64,000 nucleotides of DNA from positions 2,526,132-2,590,131 of the forward strand of contig OY282519.1 in NCBI GenBank assembly GCA_958296405.1. The letters are read 5' to 3'. The position numbers and the translations under genes are program-made. Positions 18,967 through 27,211 of this stretch are shown here, piece by piece. The notes beneath the pieces are model-generated. The model was not told the DNA's origin. It ran no database searches and saw only the letters and a program-made list of their open reading frames with translations. How positions within the stretch are numbered: the first letter of the stretch is position 1; the number at the start of each line of letters is the position of its first letter. The stretch is from an uncultured Pseudomonadales bacterium. GTDB taxonomy: Bacteria; Pseudomonadota; Gammaproteobacteria; Pseudomonadales; Azotimanducaceae.

Positions 18967-20223
18967 ATGGCCATGAACGTGAAGCCGGTGGCGCACCTCG
19001 ACGACGAAGTGAACGAGCTGCGCCTCGCTACCGCAGAGATTGTCAACCAAGACATCTTGCCGGTGGAGGACAAGCTCTACGGATGGACGCGCGACGGCGC
19101 CCGCCCATCCCGGGACGCCATTGACGAAGCGAAGGAGCTGCGCCACGAGATTCAGCGCAAGGTGAAGACGCGCAAGCTGTGGGCGCCGCACCTGCCGCAG
19201 GAGTTCGGTGGCATGGACTTGAGCTTCCTGCAGCACGCCTACATGAACGAGGTGCTTGCCTACAGCCCAGGCGCTGCGTCCCTGTTTGGCGTGGTGGCGC
19301 CAAACTCCGGGAACCAGAAGATCTTGGCGAAGTACGGCACGCCGGAACAGCATCAAAAGTGGCTCATTCCCCTCACCGAAGGGAACATGCAGTCTGGCTT
19401 TTCGATGACGGAGCCGCACAACGCCGGTTCAGACCCGCGTTCCATCCAGACGCGCGCCGTGCTCGATGGCGACGAGTGGGTCATCAACGGCCACAAGTGG
19501 TTCACCTCGAACGGCCACGCCGCGGACTTCTACATCGTGATGTGCCGCACGGCGGACCCGAATGATCCCGGCGGCGTGAACGAGAAGATGACGCAGATCA
19601 TCGTGCCGCGCAAAACGCCTGGCGTGAACATCTTGCGTGGCGTGCCGGTGTGGGGGCGCGCATCCAGCCACTGCGAAATCATCTACGAGAACGTGCGCGT
19701 GCCGAAGGAGAATCAGCTTGGGCGCACGGGCACCGGCCACCAAGCCGCGCAAGACCGTCTTGGCGCCGGGCGCGTCTACCACTGCATGAACTCCGTCGGC
19801 TCCATGTGGCGTACCTTCGATTTGATGGTGGAGCGCATCACCAGCCGCGTGGTGCATGGCGGCGAGAAGCTCGAAGGCAAGCAGTTCATGCAAGGCTTCA
19901 TCGCGGATTCCTACATGGACATCCAGGCGGCGCGGCTCATGGTGGTGGATTGCGCCAACAAGATGGAGATCGGGGCAGACCCGCGCACGGACATCTCCGC
20001 CATCAAGATTTTCGTGCCGCTGGCGTTCCATCGCGTGGTGGACCGCGCCATTCAAGTGTTCGGCGCCAAGGGCGTATCGGGAGACCTGCCGCTGGCCGGC
20101 TTCTACACCGGCGCCCGCACCCTGCGCATCGCCGACGGGCCGGACGAAGTCCACAAAATCCTCATCGCCAAGAACATCCTGCGCCGCTACCACGCCGGCG
20201 AAACGTGGGATTTCGGCAACTGA
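18967..20223 (+). CDS. Acyl-CoA dehydrogenase
   Basis: FAD-dependent acyl-CoA dehydrogenase family, 418 residues. Hallmarks: GFSMTEPHNAGSDP (flavin/substrate loop), NGHKWFTSNG, a central DRLGAGRVYHCMNSVGSMWR helix, and the C-terminal QVFGAKGVSGDLPLAG and RIADGPDEVHK segments. The TEPH..GSDP form is typical of the subgroup acting on carnitine, branched or unusual acyl-CoAs; the substrate is not evident. A TAAAAT at 18923-18928 may be its -10. The stop overlaps the next start by one base (TGATG). Confidence 0.9.
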   Translation: MAMNVKPVAHLDDEVNELRLATAEIVNQDILPVEDKLYGWTRDGARPSRDAIDEAKELRHEIQRKVKTRKLWAPHLPQEFGGMDLSFLQHAYMNEVLAYSPGAASLFGVVAPNSGNQKILAKYGTPEQHQKWLIPLTEGNMQSGFSMTEPHNAGSDPRSIQTRAVLDGDEWVINGHKWFTSNGHAADFYIVMCRTADPNDPGGVNEKMTQIIVPRKTPGVNILRGVPVWGRASSHCEIIYENVRVPKENQLGRTGTGHQAAQDRLGAGRVYHCMNSVGSMWRTFDLMVERITSRVVHGGEKLEGKQFMQGFIADSYMDIQAARLMVVDCANKMEIGADPRTDISAIKIFVPLAFHRVVDRAIQVFGAKGVSGDLPLAGFYTGARTLRIADGPDEVHKILIAKNILRRYHAGETWDFGN

Positions 20224-20939
20224 TGGACGCGGCGCAGCGCGATTTGGCGGCGGCGCTGGCGCGGGCCATCCGCGCTGGCGACACGCTGCCGAAGATGCCG
20301 CCGGGGCTGGATGTGGATGCGGCCTACGCCGTGCAGCAGGCCGTCGTGGCGGCAGTGGCGGGCGGCGCCGTGGCTGGCTTCAAGGCCGGCATGACGGCGC
20401 CGGCCGCGCAAGCCGCGTTCGGCCTCACCCATCCGCTCATCGGCAGCCTGTATGCCAGCGGCCGCTTGGCGGCGGGCGCAAAGGTGGCGGGGGGCGCCGG
20501 CGTCAGCTTGGAATGTGAGATTGGCGTGGTGGTGGATGGCGATGGGGCGCCACGCAGCGCCGGCCCGGTCATCGAAGTGCCGCGCATGGCGTTTGCGGAC
20601 GGTGCGGACCGCACCGGCGCCAACTTGGTGGCGTGCAACATCGCCGCAGACCGCTTCATCGTCGGCGCCCAGCTGCCTTGGCGCGATGTCTACGGCGATG
20701 TGCGCATCGCGCTGACCCGCGATGGCGAAACCGTGACCGCGGCGCCGGCGAGCGACGCGCTGGGCGGCCCGCACGCAGCCCTCGCATGGATGCTGAACGA
20801 AGCGCGGCAACGCGGCTTGCAGGTGGCGGACGGGATGCTGCTCATCACCGGCGCTTGCGGCGGCATCCATCCAGCGGCGCCGGGTGCCTACGTGGCGGAC
20901 TATGGGAGCATGGGGCGCATCGAGTTCGAGGTTGTTTGA
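20223..20939 (+). CDS. 2-keto-4-pentenoate hydratase / fumarylacetoacetate hydrolase-like protein
   Basis: A 238-residue protein with the hydratase landmarks GFKAGMT, LECEIGVVV, NIAADRFIVG and ADYGSMGRIEFEV. Members add water to 2-hydroxypentadienoates or cleave related keto acids using a divalent metal. It is translationally coupled to the acyl-CoA dehydrogenase, which suggests one degradation route. Substrate is not deducible. Confidence 0.85.
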   Translation: MDAAQRDLAAALARAIRAGDTLPKMPPGLDVDAAYAVQQAVVAAVAGGAVAGFKAGMTAPAAQAAFGLTHPLIGSLYASGRLAAGAKVAGGAGVSLECEIGVVVDGDGAPRSAGPVIEVPRMAFADGADRTGANLVACNIAADRFIVGAQLPWRDVYGDVRIALTRDGETVTAAPASDALGGPHAALAWMLNEARQRGLQVADGMLLITGACGGIHPAAPGAYVADYGSMGRIEFEVV

Positions 20940-20963
20940 GGAGCACTGCCGCAGGCCATCAGC

Positions 20964-22133
20964 GTGACGCTCCCAATCCGCAGAACGCCCATCGCCTTTC
21001 TGATACTCGTCAGCATCGCCATGCCGCTCGGCCTCTCGGCGTGGGCCGCGCTCCTCAACAACTTCGCCATCGAACGCGCGGCCTTCACGGGCTTGGAGAT
21101 CGGCATCCTGCAGAGTCTGCGGGAATTGCCCGGCTTCCTTGCCTTCACGATGGTGCTGGTGCTGCTCGTGCTGCGCGAGCAGACGTTCGCGGTGCTGGCG
21201 CTGGCGCTGTTCGGCGTCGGCACGGCCCTCACGGGCCTCTTCCCCTTCGAGTTTGGCCTGTATTGCACGACGGTGGCCATGTCCATCGGCTTCCACTACA
21301 TGGAAGCGCTCAAGCAGTCGCTGTCGCTGCAATGGCTCCGGATGGACGAGGCGCCCCGAGTGCTGGGCCGTCTGATGGCCATCGGCGCCATGACCTCGCT
21401 CATTTGCTATGGCTTGGTGTGGGTGGCGCTGCAAGTCTTCGCCATCGACTACGCGGGCATCTACGCCCTCGCCGGCGCCGCCGTCATCGGTTTGGCTTGT
21501 CTGCTGGCCACGTTCCCCCACTTCAAGGGCGGAACGCCCCAACGCAAGACCATCGTGTTGCGGCGGCGCTACTGGGTGTACTACGGGCTGACGTTCCTCG
21601 CCGGGGCGCGCCGGCAGATATTCATGGTGTTCGCCGGCTTCCTAATGGTGGAGCGGTTTGGCTACAGCGCCGCCAACATGGCCGCGCTCATGCTCTTGAA
21701 CCACGTCTTCACTTGGCTCTTTGCCGAGCGCATCGGCGCGCTGATCGGGCGCATCGGCGAACGCGCCGGGCTGACGTTCGAGTACCTTGGGCTGATCGGC
21801 GTGTTCGTCGCCTATGCGTTCGTGGACAACCCTTGGCTCGCCGCTGGCCTCTATGTGGCGGATCACTTGTTCTTCGCCTTCGCCATCGCGATCAAAACCT
21901 ACTACCAGAAAATCGGCGACCCCGCGGACATGGCCGCCACCGCCGGCGTTGGCTTCACCATCAACCACATCGCCGCCGTGGTGATGCCCGCTGCCCTCGG
22001 CATCGTCTGGCTCGCCTCGCCAAGCGCGGTTTTCCTAGTCGGGGCGGGCTTCGCAGCGGCCTCGCTGCTGCTGTCGCAGAACATCCCCTCACAGCCGGCC
22101 ATCGGCAACGAAGCGGTGTTTGGACGGGCCTAG
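20964..22133 (+). CDS. MFS transporter
   Basis: A 389-residue membrane protein starting at GTG, with about 11-12 hydrophobic segments. AGARRQIFMVFAGFLMVERF and a C-terminal NHIAAVVMPAALGIVW helix suggest an MFS permease, but I do not recognise a substrate class. Its final 132 bases, including the stop, are repeated almost perfectly at 24456-24587, marking the left border of an insertion hotspot. Confidence 0.8.
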   Translation: MTLPIRRTPIAFLILVSIAMPLGLSAWAALLNNFAIERAAFTGLEIGILQSLRELPGFLAFTMVLVLLVLREQTFAVLALALFGVGTALTGLFPFEFGLYCTTVAMSIGFHYMEALKQSLSLQWLRMDEAPRVLGRLMAIGAMTSLICYGLVWVALQVFAIDYAGIYALAGAAVIGLACLLATFPHFKGGTPQRKTIVLRRRYWVYYGLTFLAGARRQIFMVFAGFLMVERFGYSAANMAALMLLNHVFTWLFAERIGALIGRIGERAGLTFEYLGLIGVFVAYAFVDNPWLAAGLYVADHLFFAFAIAIKTYYQKIGDPADMAATAGVGFTINHIAAVVMPAALGIVWLASPSAVFLVGAGFAAASLLLSQNIPSQPAIGNEAVFGRA

Positions 22134-22134
22134 G
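22003..22134 (+). repeat. Hotspot flank repeat A (MFS 3' end, functional copy)
   Basis: Matches 24456-24587 at 130 of 132 bases (differences: T/G in the SAVFLV region and A/G in the IPSQP codon, both synonymous). It covers the last 43 codons and stop of the MFS gene. Confidence 0.97.
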
Positions 22135-22171
22135 GGCCGTCCACTCGACGCTGCTCTTGGACTGAGCTGTC

Positions 22172-22828
22172 ATGCCATTGCGCGAATTGACGATAGGCGC
22201 GCTCAAGCAGGAGGCTCGTGCGTTCGCCCAAGCAGAGTCTGCTCATGACGAGCCAGCCCTCTACGGCGTCACCGATGGCAAAGCCGTGGGCACCTACTTC
22301 GAGCACAAGTTCCGGACGCATCTGCGCGCCAAGTACGACTATCAGGAGGGATCGTCCGCCGAGGGCATTGACTTTCCGCAGCTACTGGTCGACATGAAGG
22401 TAACCAGCGTTCGACAGCCACAGTCGTCATGCCCCTATGAGTCCGCTCGGCAGAAGATTTTTGGGCTGGGCTACTCGCTGTTGATCTTTGCCTACGAGAA
22501 ACACGACGATGACGCCAAGGCTACTGGGCGGCTGGACATCCGACATCTCGTCCTTGTGGATGCGGAGGTCACCGCGGACTTCCAGACCACCAAGGGAATC
22601 GCTGACATCCTGCACCGCGACGGCAACAAAGACGACTTGATGGCGTTCATGGCGGATCGAATGCTCCCGGTGGACGAGATCGAAGCAGCCAACATCGCTG
22701 ACGAGATACTGGCTTCGCCGCCGGCCATCGGTTACCTCACCATCTCGAACGCGCTGCAGTGGCGGCTTCAATATCATCGCGTTATCGACATGGCGGATGC
22801 TGTGGACGGGCTATCCAGGCTGCGATGA
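22172..22828 (+). CDS. Restriction endonuclease (PD-(D/E)XK-like)
   Basis: A 218-residue protein directly coupled (ATGA overlap) to a DNA methyltransferase. GSSAEGIDFPQLLVDMKVTS (about 61-80) looks like a PD-(D/E)XK core in which D and DMK are the metal-binding acid and catalytic Lys region; RQPQSSCPY and RQKIFGLGYSLLIFAYEK follow. These features suggest a type II restriction enzyme. The recognition sequence is not deducible. It is the first gene of the inserted segment X. Confidence 0.75.
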   Translation: MPLRELTIGALKQEARAFAQAESAHDEPALYGVTDGKAVGTYFEHKFRTHLRAKYDYQEGSSAEGIDFPQLLVDMKVTSVRQPQSSCPYESARQKIFGLGYSLLIFAYEKHDDDAKATGRLDIRHLVLVDAEVTADFQTTKGIADILHRDGNKDDLMAFMADRMLPVDEIEAANIADEILASPPAIGYLTISNALQWRLQYHRVIDMADAVDGLSRLR

Positions 22829-24315
22829 GTTCGAGGAAAATCGAGTACGGCGATTTCCAGACGCCGCCATCCCTTGCCAAGAGGGTGTGCGGCGTGATTT
22901 CCCGCCTAGGCTTTAGCCCATCCGCCGTGGTCGAACCCACCTGTGGCAAAGGTGCTTTTCTGGAGGCCGCGGCCAGCGCTTTTCCGCAAGCGATGCTATA
23001 TGGCTGCGACCTCAATCCCGGTCATGTCGAGGTGGCGCGAAAGCGGCTGCCCGGCTGCGCCCGGCTGCATGTCGAAACCGGCGACTTCTTCTCGCATGAC
23101 TGGACCACCAAACTGGCGGCCTTGGAGGGCCCGGTTTTGGTACTCGGCAACCCACCGTGGGTGACGAGCGCTGCCGTTGGGAGGCTTGGCGGCAGCAATG
23201 TCCCCAAGAAGTCCAATGCAGGCAAGCTGCGCGGGATTGATGCCATCACCGGGAGTGCGAACTTCGACATCTCCGAGTGGATGATCCAACAGAACATTCG
23301 GTGGTTCGATGGCCGCGCCGGCGTCGTCGCTGTTCTGTGCAAGACCACCGTGGCGCGCAAGATCCTCGGTCATGCTTGGTCGGTTGGCGCACCGCTTGCA
23401 GGGGCGGCCATCTACCGCATTGACGCTGCCGCTGAGTTCGGCGTGGCAGTGGATGCATGCCTGTTTTACGTCCGCCTCGGTGCAGTAGGCCGCCAGCGCT
23501 GTGACGTCTACGAGAGCTTGGAGTCCACGAAGCCAGTGGCGACGATTGGCCATCAGGATGGCTTGCTGTTGGCGGATGTGGATGCCTACGAGCAATGGGC
23601 CGGCTTGCGTAGCCGCGGCTTCGTTGGCTGGCGTTCGGGGCTGAAACACGATTGCAGCCGCGTCTTCGAGTTGCAACACCGGCGCCGCGGCTGGCGCAAC
23701 GGTTTGGGCGAGGATGTGTCGGTTGAAGAGGATGTCGTGTTCCCGTTGCTGAAGAGCTCGGATGTCGCGCATGGCCGCGCGCCACGCAAGCATGTGCTGG
23801 TGCCGCAGCGCTCGATGAGCGAATCGCCGCTCTCGCTCCAACAGCGGGCGCCAAGGGCGTGGCGGTACCTGCTGGCCCATCAAGAAGCCCTCGCCGAACG
23901 CGCCAGCTCCATCTACCGCAGTCGCCCGCCGTTCTCCATATTTGGCGTCGGCGGATACTCTTTTTCGCCGTGGAAGGTGGCCATTGCAGGGCTGTACAAG
24001 GCGTTGCATTTCGTGAAGGTGGGGCCCTTCAACAGGCGGCCAGTTTTGCTGGACGACACCTGCTATCTCCTGCCCTGCGAGACGGAGGCTGATTGCGACC
24101 TGCTCATTGAACTCCTCTCTTCACTGCCATCCACGGAGTTCTACTCCGCGCTGGCATTCTGGGACGCCAAGCGGCCAATCACTGCGAGGCTGCTGAACCA
24201 GTTGGACTTGGCGGCGGTGGCCAAGCACCTTGGCATGTGGAATGGCCACCTCGCCCAACTGTTTCCGTGTAGCGCCGGCGCTGAAGGCGCCCGCCAGCCG
24301 GCGCTGGCTCTTTGA
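22825..24315 (+). CDS. N6-adenine-type DNA methyltransferase
   Basis: A 496-residue class I methyltransferase. SAM-binding motif I is VVEPTCGKGAFLEAA (about 33-47) and the catalytic motif is NPPW at 109-112, the gamma-class N6-adenine pattern. The long C-terminal part is presumably target recognition. ATG 22825 is chosen because it overlaps the endonuclease stop. Together the two form a restriction-modification pair in which the endonuclease gene comes first. A longer in-frame start exists inside the endonuclease gene. Confidence 0.85.
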   Translation: MSSRKIEYGDFQTPPSLAKRVCGVISRLGFSPSAVVEPTCGKGAFLEAAASAFPQAMLYGCDLNPGHVEVARKRLPGCARLHVETGDFFSHDWTTKLAALEGPVLVLGNPPWVTSAAVGRLGGSNVPKKSNAGKLRGIDAITGSANFDISEWMIQQNIRWFDGRAGVVAVLCKTTVARKILGHAWSVGAPLAGAAIYRIDAAAEFGVAVDACLFYVRLGAVGRQRCDVYESLESTKPVATIGHQDGLLLADVDAYEQWAGLRSRGFVGWRSGLKHDCSRVFELQHRRRGWRNGLGEDVSVEEDVVFPLLKSSDVAHGRAPRKHVLVPQRSMSESPLSLQQRAPRAWRYLLAHQEALAERASSIYRSRPPFSIFGVGGYSFSPWKVAIAGLYKALHFVKVGPFNRRPVLLDDTCYLLPCETEADCDLLIELLSSLPSTEFYSALAFWDAKRPITARLLNQLDLAAVAKHLGMWNGHLAQLFPCSAGAEGARQPALAL

Positions 24316-24357
24316 CTCGTCTATCCCGTCCGCAGCGCCCAATCGCCAAGCTCACCG

Positions 24358-24408
24358 CCCCCGCGCCAGCCGACGGGTTATGATTCCGCCTTCCCCCCAA
24401 CTGCGACG
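24358..24408 (+). repeat. Hotspot flank repeat B' (displaced copy)
   Basis: Matches 25806-25856 at 50 of 51 bases. The other copy lies directly upstream of the CoA-transferase gene. This copy now sits downstream of the methyltransferase with no gene after it, and includes a GGTTATGATT -10-like box. Confidence 0.97.
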
Positions 24409-24455
24409 GGATGTTCTTAGGCTAGGGCATCCTGCTTGCACTCTCGCACCGGAAT

Positions 24456-24587
24456 TCGTCTGGCTCGCCTCGCCAAGCGCGGTGTTCCTAGTCGGGGCGG
24501 GCTTCGCAGCGGCCTCGCTGCTGCTGTCGCAGAACATCCCCTCGCAGCCGGCCATCGGCAACGAAGCGGTGTTTGGACGGGCCTAGG
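24456..24587 (+). repeat. Hotspot flank repeat A' (orphan MFS 3' fragment)
   Basis: A second copy of the MFS gene end, without the rest of the gene; it encodes WLASPSAVFLVGAGF through VFGRA and the stop. Its stop region CCTAGG also supplies the stop codon of the convergent membrane gene on the minus strand. Non-functional as a transporter. Confidence 0.97.
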
Positions 24588-24924
24588 AGCCTTCCCGCAA
24601 CTGGCCAGCCTCGCTAACGCCGGCTCTCCAACTATGCACCACTATCACACAAACGATGGGCAGCATCGCAGCGATCACCGACAAGTGAATCATCAGATGC
24701 CACCAATGTGACCAAAGGACTCCGGCCGCTTGCCATGCCTGATGTGCCAAGATGGCCATTAGGTGTGTCCACGCAACGAAGAGCAAGATGCAGGTGCCCA
24801 TGGCCAGCCGAAAGGTTTTTCTTGTGCCTGTATATCCATCGAGCGACCGCAGGAGGGTTGCGACGGCCGATGCCAATGTTGCAGCAAGAGCCACCACGAC
24901 ATACAACTGGATTTCTGGGAACAC
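24583..24924 (-). CDS. Three-helix membrane protein, partner of the PLD-like protein
   Basis: A 113-residue hydrophobic protein with three predicted membrane helices (about 7-28, 38-62 and 76-98) and a short polar C-terminus. No family recognised. Its ATG overlaps the stop of the upstream PLD-like gene by one base, so the two form an operon. Located in the inserted segment Y of the hotspot, opposite to segment X. A defence or toxin role is inferred from location only. Confidence 0.65.
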   Translation of the reverse strand: MFPEIQLYVVVALAATLASAVATLLRSLDGYTGTRKTFRLAMGTCILLFVAWTHLMAILAHQAWQAAGVLWSHWWHLMIHLSVIAAMLPIVCVIVVHSWRAGVSEAGQLREGS

Positions 24925-25523
24925 TATGCTGTCACCCAGATTCCGCGGCTGGTCGCGTGGTCCTCGTAGCGTCGGAGCAGGACGCCGGTGACGTCCGCCA
25001 TCAAGCGTCTAGGGACGTTGCTGCAATCGATCACCTTGTACCGTCGCTCTTTGGACCTAAGTTTGTGGCGCGAAAGATGCGCCTTGAGGCCGCCATCAAT
25101 GATCTTGTAGTGGACATCGTCGTCGGGCCGGTCGCCTTGGCCGACTTCTATCTGAACGCCGGGAAACCCTGTAAACGCTTCCGTGAACAGCGTGGAGTCG
25201 CCAAAATTGAAGTAGCACGAGAGCCTAAAATGCGGATTCTCAGACAGTTTCCGACGCACGGCCTCGATGATCTCCTGGTTCTCGTAGATCGAACCCTCCA
25301 TCTTGTTACCGTCGTCATACACCACCATGTTCTTCTCCGCCTCGTTCAACAGCGCGACGAAGTGCTTCACGGCCGTGTCGTCAGAGTTCCAATCCGACGT
25401 TGTCGATACTTGTAGGAACGCCCAGCCACGATAGATGATTCGGACAGCCACGACAAAGCACAGGACTACGCCCGTGCCGACAACGATGTTGGCGAACCAC
25501 CAGATGATGTCGTTATCAAGCAT
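24924..25523 (-). CDS. Membrane-anchored phospholipase-D-like protein
   Basis: A 199-residue protein. A single hydrophobic helix near 8-32 anchors it; the rest is cytosolic. EAEKNMVVYDDGNKMEGSIY begins a globular domain and DDDVHYKIIDGG resembles half of a phospholipase-D HKD motif (H-x-K followed by D, spacing shorter than the classical HxKx4D). One HKD-like motif per chain would imply dimerisation. Codon usage is less GC-rich than the neighbours. It is first in a two-gene operon with a three-helix membrane protein. Confidence 0.6.
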   Translation of the reverse strand: MLDNDIIWWFANIVVGTGVVLCFVVAVRIIYRGWAFLQVSTTSDWNSDDTAVKHFVALLNEAEKNMVVYDDGNKMEGSIYENQEIIEAVRRKLSENPHFRLSCYFNFGDSTLFTEAFTGFPGVQIEVGQGDRPDDDVHYKIIDGGLKAHLSRHKLRSKERRYKVIDCSNVPRRLMADVTGVLLRRYEDHATSRGIWVTA

Positions 25524-25862
25524 GTTTGTCCTCGCGTACCCTCTGCGGCGAAGTCGCGAGGCTCCGATTCAACGGGGCTCGTTGTCGTCGCAACGTAGCC
25601 GGGCCACCGCGTCCACCTCGCACGAGGATGAGATTACCGCAATCGGCGCCTCCGATGAACACGCGTCGTAGGTGGCCGTGTGTGTGGGGGGGCAGTGGCT
25701 ATTGGTGGCTGGTGCCAACCTCCGGGCGGCGGTAGCTCAGCTTCCCAGCCCCGGCAACGGTCTCGCGTGGATTCCTCACACCTGCGCGCAGCGCCTGCGA
25801 TGACTCCCCCGCGCCAGCCGACGGGTTATGATTCCGCCTTCCCCCAAACTGCGACGCCGCCG
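25524..25862 (+). other. Intergenic stretch with repeat B
   Basis: 339 bases between the divergent segment Y operon and the CoA-transferase gene. Apart from repeat B and its TATGAT box I see no gene here. An in-frame upstream extension of the CoA-transferase frame exists but its composition is not protein-like. Confidence 0.5.
25806..25856 (+). repeat. Hotspot flank repeat B (CoA-transferase upstream copy)
   Basis: The resident copy, 6 bases before the CoA-transferase ATG. Contains TATGAT (a good -10) within GGGTTATGATTCC, so the repeat probably carries the gene's promoter. Matches 24358-24408 with one difference. Confidence 0.95.
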
Positions 25863-27044
25863 ATGTCCGACTTGCCGCTCAGCCCGTACACCGTTCTTGA
25901 TCTCACGATTGCTCGCGCCGGGCCCACGGCGGCGCGGCTGTTGGCGGATTGGGGGGCGAACGTTGTGCGCGTTGAGGCGCCGCGGACGGGGCGTGGCCTC
26001 ACCGGTGTCCGGCGCGGGCCGGATGAGCAGAACCTGCACCGCAACAAGCGCAGCGTCGCCATCGATCTGAAGGATGCGGCCGGCCACGCGGCGTTCATGC
26101 GGCTCGTTGAGCAAGCGGACGTCATCGTCGAGAACTTCCGGGCGGACGTGAAGCACCGTTTGCGCATCGACTATGAGGCGGCGCGGGAGGTCAATCCGGC
26201 CATCGTCTACGCGAGCATTTCCGGCTTCGGCCAAACGGGGCCTTACAGCGAACGCGCCGGGGTGGATCAGATCGTGCAGGGCATGAGTGGCCTGATGTCG
26301 GTGACGGGCACAGCCGAGAGCGGGCCGCTGCGCGTTGGCATCGCCATCAGCGACACGTCCGCGGGGATGTTTCTAGGCCAAGGCATCCTGCTCGCGCTTC
26401 TGCACCGGGAGCGGACGGGTGAAGGGCAGTGGGTGCATACGTCGTTGCTCGAGGCGATGCTCAACAAGCTGGATTTCCAAGGCGCCCGCTACACGATGTT
26501 GGGCGATGTGCCGCAACCGCAAGGCAACGACCATCCCACCGCCACGCCAATGGGCACTTACGCCTGCGCGGATGGCCTAGTGAACATCGCTGCGTCGTCG
26601 GATCGGATGTGGCAGGACTTCTGCCGGGCGGTGGAGGCGCCCCACCTGCTGAACGCCGAACACTATGCCTCGTTCCGGGAGCGCCGGGAGCACAAGGAGC
26701 AGCTTAAGTGCGACATGGAGGGGGCGTTGTCCCGCTTCACGGTGGCGGAGCTCATCGAGCGGCTCAATGCCGTGGGAGTGCCGTGCGGCCCCATCAACAG
26801 CATCGCGGACGGCTTCGACAACCCGCAGGCGCAGTTCTTGCGGATGACGAAGCCGGCGCCGCATCGGGAATTGGGAGACTTGCACCTCATCCGCTCGCCC
26901 ATCAACCTATCCGGGTTCCCGCATGCGGAACGCTTCGATTGCGCCGCCCCGGATCCTGGGCAGGACACAGGCGAAGTGCTGCAGGAGTTTGGGTTCTCGC
27001 GCCAGGAGATTGACGAGTTGCGGCAAGCGAGCGCCGTGGCTTGA
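25863..27044 (+). CDS. CaiB/BaiF family III CoA-transferase
   Basis: A 393-residue family III CoA-transferase. Visible landmarks: VLDLTIARAGPTAARLLADWGANVVRVE, NKRSVAIDLKD, VIVENFRADV, YASISGFGQTGPY, and the catalytic Asp region GVDQIVQGMSGLM. It moves CoA between carboxylic acids. ATG 25863 gives the normal N-terminus; the frame is open further upstream but without family similarity. It precedes the biotin-dependent carboxylase, suggesting activation of an acid followed by carboxylation. Confidence 0.92.
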   Translation: MSDLPLSPYTVLDLTIARAGPTAARLLADWGANVVRVEAPRTGRGLTGVRRGPDEQNLHRNKRSVAIDLKDAAGHAAFMRLVEQADVIVENFRADVKHRLRIDYEAAREVNPAIVYASISGFGQTGPYSERAGVDQIVQGMSGLMSVTGTAESGPLRVGIAISDTSAGMFLGQGILLALLHRERTGEGQWVHTSLLEAMLNKLDFQGARYTMLGDVPQPQGNDHPTATPMGTYACADGLVNIAASSDRMWQDFCRAVEAPHLLNAEHYASFRERREHKEQLKCDMEGALSRFTVAELIERLNAVGVPCGPINSIADGFDNPQAQFLRMTKPAPHRELGDLHLIRSPINLSGFPHAERFDCAAPDPGQDTGEVLQEFGFSRQEIDELRQASAVA

Positions 27045-27134
27045 TTTCCCGCAGCCACGATGGTGCATCGGCGCCGGCGCCCGGCCACTCGCCGGAGCGC
27101 CAAGACAGCGATGTTGGAGCACGGCAGCCAGATT

Positions 27135-27200
27135 GCAGCATGGCAGGTAGATCGCAACACGACAGGCAGGCAGCACGACAGATGCAGCACGACAGGTAGA
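27135..27200 (+). repeat. Degenerate short tandem repeat
   Basis: Four imperfect units of 14-18 bases related to GCAGCACGACAGGTAGA (27135-27152, 27153-27169, 27170-27183, 27184-27200). They end just before the ribosome-binding site of the carboxylase gene. Confidence 0.7.
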
Positions 27201-27211
27201 GGGGGTTAGCC

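Noticed and set aside
19650..20222. Upstream extension of the hydratase frame into the acyl-CoA dehydrogenase gene.
   Set aside because: Composition is shadow-like and the normal hydratase N-terminus begins at the overlapping ATG 20223.
24230..24586. 118-residue frame ending in the MFS-like tail.
   Set aside because: It joins unrelated sequence to the duplicated 3' end of the MFS gene and has no start signal; it is part of the repeat structure, not a gene.
25731..25790. tRNA-like start GGCGGTAGCTCAG.
   Set aside because: No D-loop GG, anticodon arm or T-arm follows; a chance match or at most a tiny fragment.
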